Positions 11,901 through 23,270 of a stretch of DNA of 64,000 bases are shown piece after piece (the first letter of the stretch is position 1; every line of letters starts with the position of its first letter). Below the pieces are notes generated by a model that had not been told where the DNA came from, did no database searches, and worked only from the letters and a program-made list of their open reading frames with translations. Made by a program: the position numbers and the translations under genes. This stretch comes from Rosa chinensis (lineage: Eukaryota; Streptophyta; Magnoliopsida; Rosales; Rosaceae), in assembly GCF_002994745.2 (NCBI RefSeq), contig NC_037093.1:32713884-32777883 (forward strand), given 5' to 3'.

Positions 11901-13450
11901 CTCAACTAGTCGTTAACCAGGTCAACGACAGCTTCCAGGCCAAAGACCAGCAGTTAGCGGCATACTTGGGGTACGTCAAGACACTACTAAAAAAATTCAA
12001 ATTTCACACCATCACACAGATTCCCAGGGAAAAAAAATGCCAAGGCTGATTCACTGGCATGACGAGCAACAATTCAATCACACCAAAGTCCAGCGGACAC
12101 AAGGGTGGAGTGCCTTGACAAGCCAAGCATCACCAAAACCCTAGCAGAAATCTTCAACATTGAGATCAATCCTAGCTGGATGGATGAAATCATAGAGTAC
12201 AAGCCTAATGGAACACTACCCACTGACAAGGTCGAGGCAAGGCAGCTTAGCGGAGGGCAACCCGCTATAACATCCAGAATGGCAAGCTTTACCGCCAAGG
12301 GTTCACCCATCCCAACCTTCGGTGTTTGACCCCAGAAGAGGGAAAGGTAGTTCTGGCAATGATACACGCTGGGGAATGTGGAAACCACTCGGGTGCTAGG
12401 TCTTTGGCCAATTGCACAATGCGACAAGGTTACTTTTGGCCCACGCTCGGAGACGAAGCTAGGAAGGTCTCCAGGTCCTGCCACAAGTGCCAACAATACA
12501 CTAACCTTCCCCATGCCCCGACGGAGCCCCTGTATATCATAATTGGCCCATGGATCCACTCCATGTGGGGCCTGGACTTGGTTGGAAAAATCCCAACCGC
12601 CAAGGGCTAATTCAAGTACATCATCGTTCCCATCGACTACAACAGTAAGTGGATAGAGGCGGAACCGCTAACGGCCATAAGTACGGCCAAGGTAACCTAC
12701 TTCCTCTAGAAGAACATCTACTGCCGCTACTGTGTCCCCCATACAATCATCACAGACAACGGCACATAGTTCAACAACAAGGAACTCATATCCTTCACCG
12801 CCAACCTGGGCACCAAGTTGAGTTTTGCATCTGTCGCTCACCCCCAAACCAACGGCCCAGTCGAAGCAGCAAACAAGATAATCAAGAAGCTGCTAAAAAG
12901 GAAACTTGACGATGCCAAGGGATTATGGGCGGAGAAACTCCCTGAGGTACTTTAGGCCATCAAGACCACCCCAACTGTCGCCACCGGTGAAACACCATTC
13001 TGCATGATGTTCGGAACTGAGGTTGTCCTACCTGTTAAGGTCACTCAACCTACCACTAGGGTCGAGGGCTACTACTCTAAGACCAAGGGCGAAGGCATCA
13101 GCCTCGACAAAGACCTCCTCGAGGAGAAACGACACAAGGCCCATTTACACAACTTGCAAAACAAGCAATGAGTATCACGTTTCTACAACGCCAGAGTCAA
13201 GGCCCAGAACCTCCAACTGGGGGACTAGGTAATGAAGGAAGTCATTCCACCGCCAATGGCACTCCGCCCAACTTGGGAAAGACCATACAAAATATTAGAA
13301 GTCGTTACCCTCGGCACTTCTTCTTAACGGACAAGGATGGCGTCACAACGACCCACCCTTGGAATACCGAACACTTCGGTATTACTACAAATAGTCATGC
13401 CACTACCCAAGTGCATCTTGACTTAGCTAAATTTTTGTTCGATATTTAGC
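8970..13450 (+). pseudogene. Tat pol: RT, two RNase H domains and integrase, broken
   Basis: The readable order is MPGISPEIITHKL and VDFKGLNKTCPKD, DAFSGYNQI, YVDDMLVKS (catalytic YVDD) and NPEKCFFGV. A connection domain and first RNase H follow (LPVFYSGRG, YLPLDKLPLAL), then a second RNase H (NLHVDGSAYAKACDAGVIF, NNMAEYEAHIAGL). The integrase comes last: HHCC finger (HAGECGNHSG with CHKCQQ), DD-E core (WGLDLVG, ITDNGT, NGPVEAANKI) and GKD-like tail. At least ten in-frame stops interrupt it, for instance at 9109, 9330 and 9782, mostly where the family has Gln, Trp or Arg, which fits C-to-T decay of methylated DNA. The second RNase H is split by the hAT-type insertion at 10619-11879. Confidence 0.92.
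10619..11879. mobile_element. hAT-type non-autonomous element with GC-rich ends, copy 1
   Basis: An insertion of 1,261 bp inside the Tat RNase H codons, flanked by a perfect 8-bp duplication GTGTCAAC (10611-10618 and 11880-11887). The ends are CAATGTTCTAAAAA on the left and, read inward on the other strand, CAAGGTTCGAAAAATCG on the right: an imperfect inverted repeat. Next to each end is a striking block of CCGCC/GCCTAGGCGC words. Eight-base duplications and short inverted ends are typical of hAT elements. The middle carries an AT-rich part and one 116-codon open frame (10783-11133), rich in Ser and Ala, that I do not recognise. A ~72-bp direct repeat lies at 11579-11730. Confidence 0.85.
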
Positions 13451-14125
13451 TAAGAGAAGCTACCCAATGGGTACAACCTCGCTTTTACAACCCCGCTTTT
13501 GTAAACGTTGATCTGTCAGCTATCAATAAAACGATGAATTATTCAAACCATTGTCTCCAAGTCCATGCACAAGTTAACTGGCAATGCCAACAATATTCAG
13601 TGGACCATGTCTGCTACATCGTGCACTTGGAACAATTTTTATTCATTTAATGTTTCGTTGATTGGCAAAAGCACAAGTCAAAACTCTGGTAGTAAAACAA
13701 CATTAAGACAACAATCATAAAAAAGAAAACCACACTTGGAATATTTCAAAGGCAAAATAATTGCATATATCTAGGGTCGGGACTCTCCGCCCAATAGTAT
13801 AGTCAAAGTTACAAAATAAGCCTTAGCGGCACCAACATAAACAAGCCTCAGCGGCATTACAAAAGCTACGGAGTCTTCGTCACTAATGCTTAGGAGCAGC
13901 GGCAACCTCTTCACCCTCCAGCGGTAGGGGTGGCCCAGCCAGGCGGCTCGTCTGATCAGATCCAGGAGCGGTAGGGCTCGGCGTCACCATGGTGCCATCC
14001 GCTTGGGTGTTGGTGGCCATGAAGTTAGCACGGGAGATGTCAGATTGAGTGGGACGTGGAGTCCGCTGAGAATCATCCGCTGGACGCTCACCACTCTCTC
14101 CGCTACCTGAGCGGGCACCCTCGGC
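13451..14125. other. Spacer between Tat integrase and antisense ORF
   Basis: No convincing gene. From 13560 to 13800 it is AT-rich. On the minus strand from 13890 to 14120 it may hold the 3' end of the antisense ORF's transcript, because short Ser/Pro/Gly-rich readings continue the style of the neighbouring exon. CCGCT/AGCGG words characteristic of this Tat family begin here. Confidence 0.5.
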
Positions 14126-16595
14126 TCAGACAAGAACCACACTGCTCACGGGCTCCAGCTGACTAAATGACCCTGCGGGTTGGGACGCTTTCACCCAGTC
14201 GATGGTGCCCTTCTGCTTCAGTATGTCCAAGTTGGTGGCAGCACCAGCCTTCGCCGCCTCCATCATGGCTCGCTTATACTCCCCACATTGCTTGAATGCC
14301 TCCACAGCAGCGACCTCTATTTGGCTCCTCTCAGCTTCCAGACGGGCAACCTTGCCCTCCAGCCTCTTCACCTCAGCAGACTTAGCAGCAGAATCCCGCT
14401 GAAGGATCTCAATTTTCTTAGCCTTAGTCGCCATTTGATCCTTCAGCAGGACTATGTCTTGCTCCAGCTTAGAGACATGCTCGTTCCGCTCGAGGTCTCG
14501 CTCAACGGGGACATTCAGCTTGCCGCGAGCATCCATCGCATCACACTCTGCCTTGGTTAGGTGCCTATCAACGTCCGCCAGCTTATCTTTGGCCTCTTGC
14601 AACTCGCTCTCGAGGCCTTTGATTTTATCCTTCAGCTGCCGCTCAACCTGAGGCTGGTTTGGCACGGCAAGGAACAACTCATGCAGCCCGACAGTCAGAT
14701 GGCCAAACGCCAAGTTGAACGGTGACTGTTGCACGGCGGTCGGGCCAACGGTCCCATCCTAGCCGCTCACAGAGATGGAAGAGAAACTCCCACTCAGGGT
14801 CGGTCAGGAATTCAGCATACGCACCAAAGGAGTCCAGCCCGCTTGCTTGTTCTTCCCCAACAATAGCCACAATCACCGTCGGCGGGGCCTGCTTTGACCT
14901 CTTCTGCTGGCTGCCCCGATGGTCTCTACCTCGTCTTCCTCTTCTTCATCACCGTCGTTTTGTCGCCACTTCTTCTGAAGAATCGCCCGAGTGGTACCAG
15001 CGGCGATAGGCCTCAATTGCATCTGCGGCTCTAGCCCCGCAACAGTCACTGGTTCCTTGGAGGGCACGACCCTCTCCTTCTGGGGCCCACGTCGGGTAGC
15101 GGGCGCTCTCTCCCCCAGCTGCACAGGTGCAGCAGGGGCCTTGCTCCCGTCGACAGCCTCGCGGTCGACGCTAGCTCCCGTTTGAACCAAGGGCAAACCA
15201 TCGGGGCCAAGATGCGAGTGGTGAGGCATCGGCAGCACTACTGGAGTCTCAGATTGGTTCACCGCCAATGTTTGGGGGTCAACGACAGTTCGCTGGGCCG
15301 CCAGCCCTGCGACATACATGCTCTCCAGAAAATCATTAATCTCTGCGCGGTCCATCGCTATGGCAAACGCTTCGCCGCTCGCTTTGTTACCCGGCGAAGA
15401 ATCTACACGAAAGGCAACAGGTTAGCCTGGGCAAAACCGAACCAAGGCACAAATCAGCGGAAGTTACTTACCAAGGGCGCGAGTCAACTGTTGATCAACC
15501 AACAACTCCCAACCGGTGAGAAGACGGAGATCGAGCAGGTTACGATTTTGCCAACAACCACTAATACTCGCCACACAACACTCTTCCTCACGTGTGAAGT
15601 TATAATGCAAGCCCGCTACAAAAAAAAAAAAATGAAGAAATAGTTAGAACAAAATAGGAGTTGTCACAAGCAAAGCTAGCAACTCGGATCAGTGGCAGAC
15701 GCTAGCGACAACCTAGGATAGGCAGGAACTCCGACTTAATCCTGAAGGTCGGCTCCCCCTCTTTCAACCTAGCCTAATATTCGCAACCCACGATGGCAAC
15801 ATAAAAGGCCCCCTGCCAAGGAGACATGGAATCCTTCAAATTCTCAATTAACTTGGGCGCCCCCTGACGGCGGCTCAAGTTCACCTGCCCACTGCAGCCT
15901 TGGCGCTTCACGTATACCAATTCGTAGAAGTGCATCACCTCCGCCATGGTTGGACCCTCGCAACCGGAAAGGTGCCATAGTGAGTTGAGTGCCATCAGCA
16001 ATCGCCATATATTAGGGCAAATCTGCCCAAAGGCGAGGCCAAAATCGCAAACCAAAATTTAGAGATTTGGCAATAGCGGGAATGTTACTCCCTGGAGGAA
16101 GATCACCTCGTGCACGAAGGCATGCCCGGCTGGCAGCATCGACGCTCTATCATCCTTCAACAGCGGACGCAGCTTCACTTCACTTGGCAGCCGGAACACC
16201 CGCTTTAATCAGTTCACAGCGGCAACAGTCATCAATCCTCCAGCCTCGTCAACAGAAGTACCGTCGCGGAGAACCCATGTCGACTCAATCTCCTCCCCGG
16301 TCTCTCCCCCATCAGGGGAGCTGCTAGCGGCACTGTTACTCCTTAACCTCTCTTCACACCTATTCCGGATGGCGGCATCCTCCCCTGCCCTAGAACTCTC
16401 TGAACGTCCGGCACGACCCATTGCTACTTCCCAAGGTATGGTCTGTAGCGGCTCGATCTCTAGTAGTTTGGACAGTGAGGTTCCTGCATGGGCAGACGGA
16501 CACAACGAGTCAAAAAATATCCTATCCGCCACGCTGAGCGACACGTCAGACCCTAAATCCTCACTGCTTGAGATCTCTACGACGCTAGCCATCAC
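14126..16595 (-). pseudogene. Tat antisense ORF (aORF), likely broken
   Basis: Three open pieces on the minus strand, opposite to pol. At 16595-16209 is a start MMASVVEISSSEDLGSD with an acidic/Ser-rich tail. At 16055-15774 is IWRLLMALNSLWHLSG with PTMAEVMHFYELVYVK, the conserved 'plant transposon protein'-like core of these ORFs. At 15355-14873 is a Pro/Gln-rich linker ending in basic RRGQSRPRRR, and at 14734-14126 a strong heptad coiled coil (ERQLKDKIKGLESELQEAKD and on). Tat/Retand and Ogre-type elements are known to carry an extra ORF of this layout; its function is unknown. Frame breaks between pieces could be introns or decay. Nothing here resembles a host gene. Confidence 0.78.
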
Positions 16596-17160
16596 AAACC
16601 CTAAAACCCAAAACCAGTCAGTTCACACAAGATCTAAGCTATCCCTATGCCAGATTATAGCCAACAACGTCAAGAACACCCATTCCCAGAAAACCTAGAA
16701 AATGCCAAAACAAGAACAAAACACATCCACACTCAAACCCAGATTCGACCACCTAGCAGAGCAATAAACCTCAACCTTTTGTCAAACACCTAAAACCCAC
16801 CCCAACAAAATTCTAGACCCTTACATACACCGGGGAATGGCAAAAATAAATCCAAATACCAAAACGAGAAATTGGTAGAAGCAACCAAAAAAAAACACCA
16901 ATAAAACAGGGATGAGATTCAGATTACCAACCTTAAAGACAGAAACTCTGATGCGCTTGAAGATGCTCGTCTTCGATCCAGGAGATCTTCTTTCTCCAAC
17001 GATCGATACCCTCACAGAATTGCAGAATTTCTTCTCGGATATCAGAGCGAAGCTTGAAGATGATGGTTTCAGTTCGAAGTGCAAAGTGTTAAAACACTAT
17101 GTTTCCCTTTCTTTTATGCCAACGTCAAAACAATCTAAGTCGTCCTCTTATAAATGACAT
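16596..17160 (-). promoter_or_regulatory. Putative promoter and 5' UTR of the antisense ORF
   Basis: Upstream of the antisense ORF start the minus strand carries CATTTATAAGAGG (TATA-like core at 17147-17156), about 550 bp before the first ATG. Between them are an AC-rich leader and a short open frame on the same strand (17084-16821). A promoter of its own would let this ORF be transcribed apart from the LTR. This is inference from the motif and position. Confidence 0.45.
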
Positions 17161-17367
17161 CGCACGACCACCGTACACGTGCCCCACGATCTCACTTACT
17201 CTCCGGATTAACCTAGGCGTCGCCTCGGTTACAAAATCCATGATTACTCACATTAATGGCAAGGAGACGGGCGTGCTGCAAAGACGTTATTCCACACGCT
17301 AACCCAGTACATGTCTACCACGTGTCGAACTCCGTCAGACAAAGCGTCCAGCCGAAGCAACGATCGG

Positions 17368-17612
17368 GGTGGCAGTCTCCGCTAAGCGCAACTCCCCTAG
17401 CGGAACTTCCTCATTTTCACCTTGTAAGTGAGGCAGTCTCCGCTAAGCACAACTCCGCTAGCGGAACTTCTTTCTTTTCACCTTGCAAGTGAGGCAGTCT
17501 CCGCTAAGCGTAACTCTGCTAGCGGAACTTCTCCCTTTTCACCTTGCAAGCGAGGCAGTCTCCGCTAAGCTCAACTCTGCTAGCGAAACTTCTCCCTTTT
17601 CATCTTGCAACG
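17368..17612 (+). repeat. Tandem repeat, ~60-bp unit, four copies
   Basis: Four successive units each read GGCAGTCTCCGCTAAGC, then ACTC-GCTAGCGGAACTTC, then TTTTCACCTTGCAAG, with a few substitutions. They lie between the antisense ORF promoter and the 3' LTR of the Tat element. Tat elements often have tandem repeats at this place. Confidence 0.88.
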
Positions 17613-18126
17613 GAGCGCAACTCTGGTCACTGGACCACCACCAAGTTGGTCCCAGCGACACTGCTTGCCACTTACTATTAGCGGAAGGACTTCCGCCAAC
17701 GGCGATTCCCAAGGCAACGCCTTGTCTTGACGACGACCACTACGCGGCGTTATACTCAGGCTACGTCCCTCTGGAACACGGGGACACGTCAACAGTCTAC
17801 GAAAGCCCTGATCAGGCATGTTGACCCCCACCACTCGGGTACCAAAGTTTGGGCTTGCTACCCAACACCCTCTGCTCAGTGCAACTCCCCTCAACAAACA
17901 ATATACCGACCAAACGGAGGTCTATCTTAGTCGGGGAGTGGGGGACTCCCTAGGGGGCCTAGCAGGGGCCCACCCAAAAGGGTACAAAGCGTTTGCTCAG
18001 TAATTCCATGGTTGACAACGCACTGACGCTAATTATGCTCTTGCAAGTCTAGCGGAAGTAACGCTTCGAACTGCTAGGCAACTCCCCAACCAAGATTGCC
18101 CTCCTTGACTGGGGACTTGGGGGACT

Positions 18127-18607
18127 TGTACTTACATAAGTATTTGCAAGCATAATTAGCTATAGTGATCCACGCTTTTGATACAGCTAGCGGTACCAAC
18201 TACCGCCAACTGTGTGACCTACAGAAACACAGCCAAATAGGCTACCGCTTGAGCCCTGGCTCACCCCCAGATCACAGCTGACAAGCCGCCACACGCCGCC
18301 CTAAGTTAGCATCAGAAGCTCCAGAAGCTGGGAACTGAAGCACATCACTCCCACATCGAAAACATGGAAGAGCTCAGCCTCTTCCCCACCTATAAAAGGT
18401 TCTCTCCTCTTTTCTCATTAATTACACATTCACTACTTACCTACTGTTATTCTGTCAACATAAATACATTGACTAACTTAGGCATCGGAGAAGAGAAGAC
18501 CGCCCAGCGCGGTCTCCCTCTGACGTGGCTTTGTATTTCACTTGACAGGTAGCGGAAGCTTTGAGAACACTGCAAGTAGCGGTCCGCCCATCGGACCAGC
18601 GTTAACA
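18127..18607 (+). repeat. Tat 3' LTR (481 bp)
   Basis: The start TGTACTTACATAAG follows a purine-rich tract (GGGGACTTGGGGGACT). The end is taken at GTTAACA because the related element at 22781-28181 has LTRs that end in the same GTTAACA and are nearly the same length. A TATA box TATAAAAGG lies at 18391-18400, about 270 bp into the LTR. The TG...CA termini are intact. Confidence 0.75.
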
Positions 18608-20670
18608 AAGACTTGGATCACCGCTCAATCTTAAACATTAACAATAGCCATATATGTGAATTCATTACCTTAACAAATATAGCAAGAACCAAGTAATCCT
18701 TTTGCAATCTCCTGGACGCCTTTCCCCTTTCATCTGTTTTCAAATGGCATAACAATACCCAGTTAAATTCATCAATACCATGTACATAGTAAAACACCAT
18801 AGTCTATAATAATTAACAATCACTAAGCCTTGCAATTCTCCAAATGAGACTTCTACATGAGTGCCAGGAACCAAATGTCTAAACTTTTAAACATACGTTT
18901 TTATCTAACCTTTGTGTTATACAAGGTCTTCACAAGAAAAGCAAATTAAACCAAATGACTGACTAAAGCCCAATAAATTTTGGGATCACAAATTTGGATA
19001 AAAAAAACCGTGTCTGAGTCCCTTTTCTTTTATTTATGATGCAGTCAATCAAAGTAACTCAGACAGACAACTCGCAAAGCAAACTCTCTCTCACTCCTAT
19101 TTTTCACTTTGCCCTGGTTTTCACATCACTAGCAAACTCACTCCTAAAGTATTCTACCTATTGTGAGTATCAACACTAAAAAGATAAGATTCAAATCACA
19201 AGCATTGAGACAAGACTTGGTTCTTGTTGACCAGATCATTGATGAAATGTTAACAATCTTGTCTAAATGAGACTTGGTTTACTGCTCTACTTTCAGTGCT
19301 TTACCTTTCTTTTAAGAAGCTGATAAAAAAATTATAAAAAAAACAAACAAAAAGGCCATGCTTTACCTTTCTCTACAATGCATGGGCTTGAGTACACCAG
19401 AGAGGGGTTACGTACCCACAATCCCAAAATTGATTGTTGCAAGGTAAGGTGAAGCAATCCATATGTTGAAGGATTCTAGCTATGATCTCCAAGGTAGTCT
19501 AAACATTCGGTGCAATTCTAAAAATTATAAATATATACAATGGATAAGGAATATTTATTACCCAAAATAACCAATCTGATACAGAAATTGAGGTGATGAA
19601 CATAATCTAACAATGCTAATCTGATATAAAAAGTGGCAAGAACTGAAATTCCATTAAATTTAGATGAGAAAGTTTAATATAGGATAAGTTCAAGCACATT
19701 ATGCCATTGATGATCTTGTCACAAGAACTGAGTCTTGTCTCAGTGACAAGATGACAAAATTTAACAATCGCACATGTCCTACAACATTTTAGTTCTAAAG
19801 CAAGAAACTAAAGATTATCAATTGAATCCACAGAAGAAAAGCAATACATTGACCATAGATAAAATCACCAATAGGATGACATGAAATTGAATCCACATAT
19901 GATGACACAAAATCACCAAAACCACAGCTTACAATAGCTGGAAGTCACAGAGTAACAGAACCCAACAATAGCCCAAAAAAAAAAATAGAACAAAATTGGG
20001 ATCGAGTAACCTCCAAATTCGATCGTATAATCTCACCTTGAACGAGTGAACCGACTCAAATAGTAGCTCTCTCCTCCGCCGAGTCTAAATAGATCGAATC
20101 TGTTTTCAGCTCCAGTTTTTTTTTTCCTATTACAACTAAGGAAAAGACTTCAGTACATTAATGTACCGATACATCAAGTAGACTAGTTTAATACAGAAGT
20201 AGTCTAGCTCAGTATAAGGGTAGACTGACTCCATGCATAAGTAGACTAGTCTACCCATGTACCGAGCTAGTCTACCTCTATATTGAACAAGTCTACTTAA
20301 TGTATCGGTGCATTAATGTACCGTAGACTATCCCTACAACTAAAAACTGGCAATAGAGTGAATGAAACATCTTTTCTCTAATTGGGGAGGGTTTTAATTG
20401 AAGAGGGAAGTCAAAAATGGGGAAGGAGGGAAGTAAAATTTGGGGAGGGAATTGAAAATGCAAAGTACTGCGCGCAGTGCCGCTTTTTTTTTTTCAATTG
20501 GATTATTTTAGTTTTGGAGCCCAATACTAGGACACAACATAAATTGTTTAGGGTGTTGTTAAAAGATTGTCCACCCTCTAAAAATTTGGAGGTTGACGTC
20601 GTGTGTCCTTAAAAGCCTTCAAGGACTCCACATAAATTATGTGTCCTTGTATGTGTTTTTTGTAGTAGTG
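18608..20670 (-). mobile_element. CACTA element 5' terminal region (partner of the TNP2 gene)
   Basis: The right end reads TTTTTTGTAGTAGTG at 20656-20670, the inverse of the canonical CACTACTACAAAAAA terminus. It is preceded by inverted copies of AAGGACAC/CACATAAATT (20530-20650), a subterminal motif. The rest shows no coding frame and looks like the untranslated first exon and intron of the minus-strand TNP2 gene whose start codon is at 8968; the Tat insertion lies between them. A GC-poor promoter-like part lies at 19960-20130. The following bases TGG would be half of a 3-bp duplication whose other half is outside the window. Confidence 0.72.
20140..20334. mobile_element. Mutator-type MITE, 195 bp
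   Basis: Flanked by a perfect 9-bp duplication TACAACTAA (20131-20139 and 20335-20343). The two ends form an inverted repeat (GGAAAAGACTTCAGTACATT against GGGATAGTCTACGGTACATT, continuing through AATGNACCGATACAT). The middle is full of AGTAGACTAG/CTAGTCTAC words, so the whole can fold into a long hairpin. A nine-base duplication points to the Mutator superfamily. It has no coding capacity. Confidence 0.88.
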
Positions 20671-20673
20671 TGG

Positions 20674-21054
20674 TGTAGGGGTTGATCCTGCAGGTCAGGG
20701 AAATCGTGGCTGAAGCTGAGTCCTTATCGCAGCTGATCGGGTAGGAAGCTAATTTTGTGGTTTTATTGTTGTTAAGACTTCTGCTCTGTAGTGAGCTCTG
20801 AGGAGCGGTTTCTTATTATGTTGTTAAGGCAATTTAATTCGCAAACTCTATGTAATGTCATATGTGACTCTAAAGAGCGAGTCTGCATTCACATTGTGGG
20901 TTTCAGACATAGCTAGTTGCCTTTGTTTAAAGGAAAATTTTCTTAGCTATTTTGTTCGATGTCCGAACCATCACGCCCGGAGTTCTTGTGTTTGATTGAT
21001 TTTGTTCTCTTAATTGTGATTGAAATTCGGGGCGTGATAGTTTGGTATCAAAGC
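20674..21054 (+). repeat. Tekay-type gypsy 5' LTR remnant and tRNA-Met primer site
   Basis: The LTR ends near 21039 (AATTCGGGGCGTGATA) and is followed by TTTGGTATCAAAGC (21041-21054), close to TGGTATCAGAGC, the usual initiator tRNA-Met site of Tekay/Del elements. The 3' remnant of the same element ends in the matching AATCGGGGCATGACA at 32619. The left part of the LTR is missing because a CACTA end sits at 20670. A second CACTA begins two bases after the primer site. Confidence 0.78.
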
Positions 21055-21498
21055 GTCACTACTAGGATAAGTTAATAAACATTAGTCCACAACTTATGTT
21101 TAAAAAAAAAAATCCAATGTCTTAGTGGGCGATGTTAAAGATCGCCAAAACTTAGACATCGGTTCATAACTGATGTCTAGTTTTCATTGAGACATCGGTT
21201 TAACGTTCAGAATCGATGTAAAACCTTCATATTTTGGCATTAGATGCTTAATGAAATATAGGTCTAACAACACAATTATCCATTTTAACATCGTTACTGA
21301 TTTTATAAACGATGTCTGATAATATTTTACACATCGGTTCCCTTTAATTTTTGCTTGTAGTTCATGAGCTTTTCGCGTGTTTGCTACATAATATTCCACA
21401 GACATTCAATCTACATTCTGTAGTATAGTTTGAACAATGTCTAATGCTATGTGGGACATCGGTTTCTTGGTCTATATCGATGTCCATAGTAATGCTAA

Positions 21499-21925
21499 AC
21501 ATCGGTTTTTGTTTAACAACTGATGTACATTCTCTTTTAGGACATTGGTTTTTGTTTAACAATTGATGTACATTCTCTTTTAGGACATTGGTTTTTGTTT
21601 AACAATTGATGTACATTCTCTTTTATGACATCAGTTTTTGTTTTAAAAATGATCTACATTCTCTTTTATGACATCAGTTTTTGTTCTTTTATGACTTCAG
21701 TTTTTGTTTAGTAACTGATATATTTTATCTTTCTTGACATCGATTTTTGTTTCCAAACTAATGTATTTTCTCTTTTCTGACATTGGTTTTTGTTTGCAAA
21801 TTGATATAATTTCTCTTTTCTGACATCAGTTCTTCATCAGTAACTGATGTTTTTTTTTCTTTCTTGACATCAGTCTGCGAATTCAAATTGCTGTAATATC
21901 CCTTTCCTGACATCAGTTTTGTCAT
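21499..21925 (+). repeat. CACTA subterminal tandem repeat, ~43-bp unit
   Basis: About ten head-to-tail units of the type ACATCGGTTTTTGTTTAACA, followed by ACTGATGTACATTCTCTTTT and a G or TG. They diverge progressively toward the interior. Each holds an inverted pair ACATCGGTT...AACTGATGT, the likely transposase-binding motif of this family. One unit near 21680 is shortened. Confidence 0.85.
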
Positions 21926-21999
21926 TTTAAAGAAAGTATTTGGTATAGAAAGCTGATCCACAAATAACATGAAATTCAAATGTAATTTAAATATTAGGG

Positions 22000-22640
22000 A
22001 ATTGCATTAAACACCAAATATCTATAGCTTGTTCAAATGAAACATAGAGACAAACCCATGATCATATAAATCTGCCCATGATCATAGAGAACCATAACTT
22101 GATGCATGGAATTCAGCATTCCATAACATGTGTAAAGCAGATGCCTCCCCTTTTGCATTGACAATGACGATATGTCCATACCCTACTTTCCACTTTATGA
22201 AGGAATTGAATGCATCACAACTATAAAAGTAGGCACCCACAATGAAATATCAAATTTGAAATGTCAAAATCCATTAACGAAAATAAAGTAACTTGTGGCT
22301 CTCAAGTATATGGCAGTTCCATTTGATGTTTTCCTTGTTACAGCAGCTTGAAGATGTGATCTTACTGCAGTTTCCACAAGGAACTTAATAAGCATGGAAA
22401 AGAAAAAGATACAAAGATCAGAAAAGAAAAGAAAAAATAAAAACGAGCATGACCTCCTTCATCTCATTTGGCGCAATAATGTAAGTCAATGAAGCTGTCA
22501 ATTTTTGCTGCCCCCATGAAGTTGCTTGTAGGACTACAGGTCACAAATGTATAGTCATTTCTATAGTCTGTTCAAATGAAACACCAAATATCTATGAGGT
22601 TAACAATTGATGATTTGAAATGTGATCCACCTTGTTGGAA
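22000..22640 (-). pseudogene. Unassigned captured gene fragment in CACTA
   Basis: Several short minus-strand stretches have coding character with intron-like gaps: one near 22440-22560 (frame reading TFVTCSPTSNFMGAAK), one near 22300-22390 (FLVETAVRSHLQAAVTRKTS) and one near 22110-22220 (AFNSFIKWKVGYGHIVIVNA). They do not match the XLG sequence on the other side of the LTR insertion. I cannot name the source gene. It may be a second host gene captured by the same CACTA element, or transposon leader sequence. Confidence 0.35.
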
Positions 22641-22780
22641 TCCATCTATCTATTAAGAAAACCACAAATATGCCACATAATATCAATTAGATAAGTACAT
22701 AGCCAAAGATCATTAACTAAATTTGAAAATATGCCATTAGAGGAATGCTACCAATTCAGTGATTAACAAAACTCATATTC

Positions 22781-23270
22781 TGTAGATACCTCTACTAGCA
22801 TGACTAGTTTGCTATCTCACCAAGCATAAGTAACACCCTCTTTGGGACACCCACAAGCCATGGTGAGGCCCAACCGCTACTTGCATCTTGTAGCCCTATG
22901 TTCAAGCTATGCTACGGTATCCGGAAGTCACAAATCCGTCGCCGGGAAGCCACCTTTCCGGCCTTGCCAAGTTGCCTCCACAATATGTTTTTCTACACTA
23001 GAATAGTTATCTTTGCTTGTCCCACATCGAAAACCATGTAAAGGAGATGGCTTCCTTCACTTATAAAAGGAATGCCTCCTCCCACAACTAAGACCATCCC
23101 ATTACATCTTTTGTAATCCCCTTGGGCCGCAAGGCTCAACACACTAGTGTAGCATTCAAGTGAACGTAGTTTCCCGCTAAGGCAGGAGACGAACCACTAT
23201 ACATCTTGTGTCACTCTCTCTCTCTCTCTTTAAAGCTAACTAGGAATCCCACGGATCACTAACGTTAACA
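22781..23270 (+). repeat. Left LTR of the Tat-derived element
   Basis: 490 bp from TGTAGATACC to GTTAACA. It has a TATA box TTATAAAAGG at 23061-23070 and a short CT run near 23213-23230 that is longer than in the right LTR. Confidence 0.92.

Larger units (their letters stand above)
8970..18607 (+). mobile_element. Tat-lineage Ty3/gypsy retrotransposon, 5'-truncated
   Basis: Order on the plus strand: end of the protease/RT linker, reverse transcriptase, RNase H, a second (archaeal-type) RNase H, integrase, a ~3 kb antisense ORF region, tandem repeats, polypurine-like tract, 3' LTR. The duplicated RNase H and the ORF on the opposite strand after pol are hallmarks of Tat/Retand elements. The 5' LTR, primer site, gag and most of the protease are missing; the sequence starts abruptly one base after the TNP2 start codon of the neighbouring CACTA. 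Because CACTA 5'-end sequence resumes at 18608, I infer that the element inserted into the CACTA 5' region and later lost its 5' part. Confidence 0.88.

Noticed and set aside
21499..21925. CRISPR-like or promoter repeat array
   Set aside because: Directly adjoining 43-bp units within a CACTA end; a subterminal repeat explains them.
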